A stretch of 8,289 bases of DNA, taken from the NCBI GenBank assembly GCA_947475855.1, contig CANJPN010000261.1, positions 1 to 8,289 on the forward strand, written 5' to 3'. The position numbers and the translations under genes were made by a program. How positions within the stretch are numbered: position 1 is the stretch's first letter; each line of letters starts with the position of its first letter. This document shows positions 5,655 to 8,289 of this stretch, piece by piece. The notes under the pieces are model-generated. The model was not told the origin of the DNA. It was given only the letters and a program-made list of their open reading frames with translations, and made no database searches. The stretch comes from Bradyrhizobiaceae bacterium (lineage in GTDB: Bacteria; Pseudomonadota; Alphaproteobacteria; Rhizobiales; Hyphomicrobiaceae).

Positions 5655-7733
5655 TCACATCGAAGGGATGACGCCCTTGAGACCTGGGAACCAGCCACCC
5701 ATCAACGTTGGCGGCCAGGGGATCGTGAGCATCTGATCGAACATCACGTAAACGAACGCCGTCATGAAGAATGCGTAGGGAATGACGAGGCTCCAACGCT
5801 CTGGTCCCTCGAACCGCATGAACAGGACCGTGAACAGCGGCACGGTCGGAATGAGACCGATCGTGGCCATAGAGGCCATGAACCCAACCATCCACCCGAA
5901 GAAGACCACCGTTCTAATGATCAGGAGCTTCGTGGGAACGTGATCCGTATCGGATGCGAGATCCATATGGATTTCGCCCGCCACGTCCTGCTTGATCGCG
6001 TCAGCCGAACCGGCGGCAGCAGCCCCTTCGGTATTGCGGGTGAAGATGTTGTGGAACAGCGCGAAGGTCGCAAAGAAGATAGCGATGCTACCAACGATGT
6101 TCGGAACGATACGAGCTTTGAAGTTCCAGCCCATCGACTCCCACACCATGTAAGACAGGCACAGGATTACGAAGACATTGAACAGATCCGACCAGGCCAG
6201 CTTAGGCGCACCATAAAGTTTCGACAGATTGCGTGCCTTGAGCTGAGCAATAACCGGACGCAGAAGGCTGAGAATGGCCATCGCGAACAGTGCGATCACC
6301 CAGATGCGCGTGTTGGCCCACGATGACGGGATCAGCCATTCAATTCCGTAACGCTCGATCGAAATGAACAGATAACGCTCAAGGATGTCACCCAGCACGA
6401 AGCCGAGGATGAAGGGCGGCCGCGGCCAGCGGAAGTACTTCATGAACCAGCCGATGAGACCGAACGCGAGCAGCGAATAGAGGTCGCCCCAGTTGCGGCT
6501 GCCCTCGAATGCGCCGACGTACACGATGCCCAGCACGCTCGGCATGATCAGCGTGTAGCGCAATGTAGCGAGTTTCGCGAACTGGCTGGAGAACAGGTAG
6601 CACATACCCGCGCCGAGCACGTTGGCGAGCGCCACCGACCAGACCATCGAATAGGTGACCTTGAGGTTCTTGGTCAGCATGTCCGGTCCCGGCACGAGGC
6701 CGTGGATCAAGAACGCGCCGAGCAGAATCGCCATCGAAGCGCTACCCGGAATGCCGAACGCGACGGTCGGCACGAGCGCGCCACCCTCCTTCGCGTTATT
6801 TGAGCTTTCCGACGCGATGACGCCGCGAACGTCGCCCTTGCCGAACGTCTCGCGAGCACCCGGTTCCGTACGAACGGCGTGGGCATAGGCGAGCCAGTCG
6901 ATGATCGACGCGCTCATGCCGGGAATGGCACCGATGACCGCCCCGATCCACGAGCAGCGAACGATCAGCCACCAATGCTTGAAGCAGTCCTTTGCGCCCT
7001 GCCACATTCCCTCACGAGCGCTGTACTTCATGTCGCCCGAAATCGCTTGCCGCGTGATCGCGAGTTCAGCGAGTTCCGGCAACGCGAAGATGCCCAGCAC
7101 GAGCGGCAGAAGCTTCATGCCCTCCCAGAGATAGAGGCTGTCCATCGTCCATCGCAACGTGCCTGTTTGCGGATCGGAACCGATCATCGCCAACATCACG
7201 CCGAAACATGCCATCGTCACGCCCTTCAACGGCGCACTGCCTGATAGCACCGCGACGGTCGATAGGCCGAATACGGCCAGCGCAAGCATTTCTGGTGAGC
7301 CGAAAGAAAGCATGAGCGGACGCAGGATCGGGATCGAGACCGCCATGATCAGCGCCCCGAACAATCCGCCGAACATCGATGAGAGATAAGCCGCGCTCAA
7401 CGCCCGGCCGGCCTCACCGCGTTTTGCCATCGGCAAACCGTCGAGCACCGTTGCGGCTGATCCCGCTCCTCCGGGCACACCGAACAGAATTGCGGGAATC
7501 GGATCGCCGGTGGCCGTCGTAGAACCCAGACCCAGCAAGAAGGCGAATGCGGTGTAGGGGTCCATGCTGAACGTGAACGGCAGCAGCATCGCCGTACCAG
7601 CAAGTCCGCCGATACCGGGAAGGATGCCGAGCACCAATCCGAGTACCGCGCCGGCCGACAGGAAGAACAGCCGGTACGGATCCAGCATGATCACGAGGGC
7701 CTCTGTGGCCGCCGAAAGCATTTCAAATCCCAT
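5655..7733 (-). CDS. Tripartite tricarboxylate transporter permease, TctA-TctB fusion
   Basis: A 692-aa integral membrane protein. Residues 1 to about 500 are a full TctA large permease subunit: GLVLGILPGIGG (32-43), STTATGDPIPAILFGVPGG (71-89), GAIPGMSASIIDW (268-280), SSNNAKEGGALVPTVAFGIPG (310-330) and FLIHGLVPGPDM (341-352) are family hallmarks in the right order. After a basic linker (about 499-512), residues 513-692 contain about four hydrophobic helices (515-531, 543-562, 603-638, 648-668) that match the TctB small subunit. The polar stretch 566-602 is an inter-helix loop. Family members import tricarboxylates or other organic acids in a cation-coupled way, with a periplasmic TctC protein; none is encoded here. 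ATG 7733 has GAGG (complement of 7743-7746) 9 nt upstream and begins at the expected point. A GTG at 7793 would add 20 polar residues with no good binding site. Confidence 0.92.
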   Translation of the reverse strand: MGFEMLSAATEALVIMLDPYRLFFLSAGAVLGLVLGILPGIGGLAGTAMLLPFTFSMDPYTAFAFLLGLGSTTATGDPIPAILFGVPGGAGSAATVLDGLPMAKRGEAGRALSAAYLSSMFGGLFGALIMAVSIPILRPLMLSFGSPEMLALAVFGLSTVAVLSGSAPLKGVTMACFGVMLAMIGSDPQTGTLRWTMDSLYLWEGMKLLPLVLGIFALPELAELAITRQAISGDMKYSAREGMWQGAKDCFKHWWLIVRCSWIGAVIGAIPGMSASIIDWLAYAHAVRTEPGARETFGKGDVRGVIASESSNNAKEGGALVPTVAFGIPGSASMAILLGAFLIHGLVPGPDMLTKNLKVTYSMVWSVALANVLGAGMCYLFSSQFAKLATLRYTLIMPSVLGIVYVGAFEGSRNWGDLYSLLAFGLIGWFMKYFRWPRPPFILGFVLGDILERYLFISIERYGIEWLIPSSWANTRIWVIALFAMAILSLLRPVIAQLKARNLSKLYGAPKLAWSDLFNVFVILCLSYMVWESMGWNFKARIVPNIVGSIAIFFATFALFHNIFTRNTEGAAAAGSADAIKQDVAGEIHMDLASDTDHVPTKLLIIRTVVFFGWMVGFMASMATIGLIPTVPLFTVLFMRFEGPERWSLVIPYAFFMTAFVYVMFDQMLTIPWPPTLMGGWFPGLKGVIPSM

Positions 7734-8083
7734 GGGGTTCTGCCTCGATGAAGCTGAAGTCTGATTGTCTTGACTGATCGAACTGCGCGACACTTCCGTG
7801 AACTTGGTCTAACCGGAGATGAAGTGCCGCGATGATGACTATTGAGGGTAAGCCGGGACGCGTGCTGAAGAACGCATCATCTGGTCATTTTGCGACGCGC
7901 AAGCGGACCACTTCTGGATCGCCGGCTCGGGCTGCCGCCACTGTCAAACTCATGTCCTGACGCTCCCTAGAGGCCAATTTTGTGGTCGTATTGTTCGACC
8001 GGCTACGCACCAGCCTGATGTAGGCCTTAAGTCACGCAGCTTCTCGTCGGCGCCCAACCCCATCACATTATGGCGAGATCATT

Positions 8084-8269
8084 CTACACATGCCCAACCA
8101 ATGGCGAGTCGGCTGGAAGGCATAGCGCCGAGAGTGTTCTATTGAGCCACTTGCAAAATAGCCCCAGCGCGCCGGATTTCTCGTCCTGAGGAGGGATAAG
8201 GCGAGGCGTCTCGCCGCGATTCAGATGTGGTGGTTCTGCCAGGAAGCACCAGCGGATCGGACGGGACAT
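8084..8269 (-). CDS. Possible small hypothetical protein (weak)
   Basis: A 61-codon frame on the minus strand starts with ATG at 8269-8267, preceded by GGAGAGG (complement of 8271-8277), a usable ribosome binding site 3-4 nt away. The product would be soluble, with three Cys and several Pro and Arg residues. I see no domain, signal peptide or membrane segment and do not recognise the sequence. It contains the palindromes at 8184-8215 within its frame, so it may equally be a chance reading of a repeat. Treat it as a placeholder. Confidence 0.18.
   Translation of the reverse strand: MSRPIRWCFLAEPPHLNRGETPRLIPPQDEKSGALGLFCKWLNRTLSALCLPADSPLVGHV
8184..8215. repeat. Pair of short palindromes
   Basis: TCCTGAGGA (8184-8192) is a 9-nt dyad, and GGCGAG (8200-8205), GCGT, CTCGCC (8210-8215) form a 6-bp stem with a 4-nt loop. 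The combination resembles the general style of dispersed intergenic palindromes in Bradyrhizobium-like genomes, which often carry a CCTGAGGAG-type arm followed by a GC-rich stem and CTCG. Only one copy is present in this window. Confidence 0.3.
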
Positions 8270-8289
8270 GCCTCTCCAGCAGGAGCTAG

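Larger units (their letters stand above)
7734..8289. other. Region upstream of the TctA-TctB gene, mostly without genes
   Basis: These 556 bp should contain the promoter of the leftward permease gene, but no clear -35/-10 pair is visible near it. A TTGACA (complement of 7942-7947) has no -10 partner. Short frames exist: a rightward 42-codon frame at 7832-7960 and a leftward 22-codon frame at 7953-7885 with a GGAG-like site. Neither resembles a known protein. Nothing here looks like a TctC or regulator gene. Confidence 0.5.

Noticed and set aside
7885..7953. Leftward 22-codon frame with a GGAG-like site, a possible leader peptide for the permease gene
   Set aside because: It ends about 150 nt before the permease start, shows no regulatory residues or attenuator hairpin, and can be chance.

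Overview
The window looks like chromosomal DNA from a GC-rich alphaproteobacterium, probably Hyphomicrobiales (Bradyrhizobium-like). This rests on high GC, NMT1/SsuA-type and TctA-type importers, a beta-alanine:pyruvate aminotransferase of the familiar proteobacterial type, and tRNA-Ser(CGA) with an encoded CCA. The genus cannot be fixed from sequence alone. No mobile element, phage gene or CRISPR array is visible.

Left part (1-3285) is a solute-uptake locus. A periplasmic substrate-binding protein gene of the SsuA/NMT1 type runs leftward out of the window (438 to 1). Across a 262-bp divergent intergenic region, a rightward operon encodes an SsuC/TauC-type permease (701-1537), its SsuB/TauB-type ATPase (1540-2334, 2 nt after the permease stop) and a PuuE/allantoinase-like member of the polysaccharide-deacetylase fold (2395-3285). 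Together they can form a complete high-affinity importer with a cytoplasmic C-N hydrolase that may act on the imported compound. The substrate cannot be read from the sequence.

Middle part (3286-4208) holds about 630 bp with no convincing gene, then a leftward tRNA-Ser(CGA) (4002 to 3913) and a 206-bp leader.

Right part (4209-7733) is a convergent pair. A rightward class III omega-amino acid (beta-alanine):pyruvate aminotransferase (4209-5552) faces a leftward tripartite tricarboxylate transporter permease (7733 to 5655). A long-stem hairpin at 5604-5631 between them can terminate both transcripts. The permease is a natural fusion of the large TctA subunit with a TctB-like small subunit in one polypeptide; no TctC binding-protein gene lies nearby.

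The last 556 bp (7734-8289) hold no gene that can be defended, only a weak 61-codon frame and small palindromes.

No wholly new system is evident. The items most worth a second look are the TctA-TctB fusion, the deacetylase-fold enzyme with a degenerate metal site linked to an importer, and the gene-poor stretch beside the tRNA.
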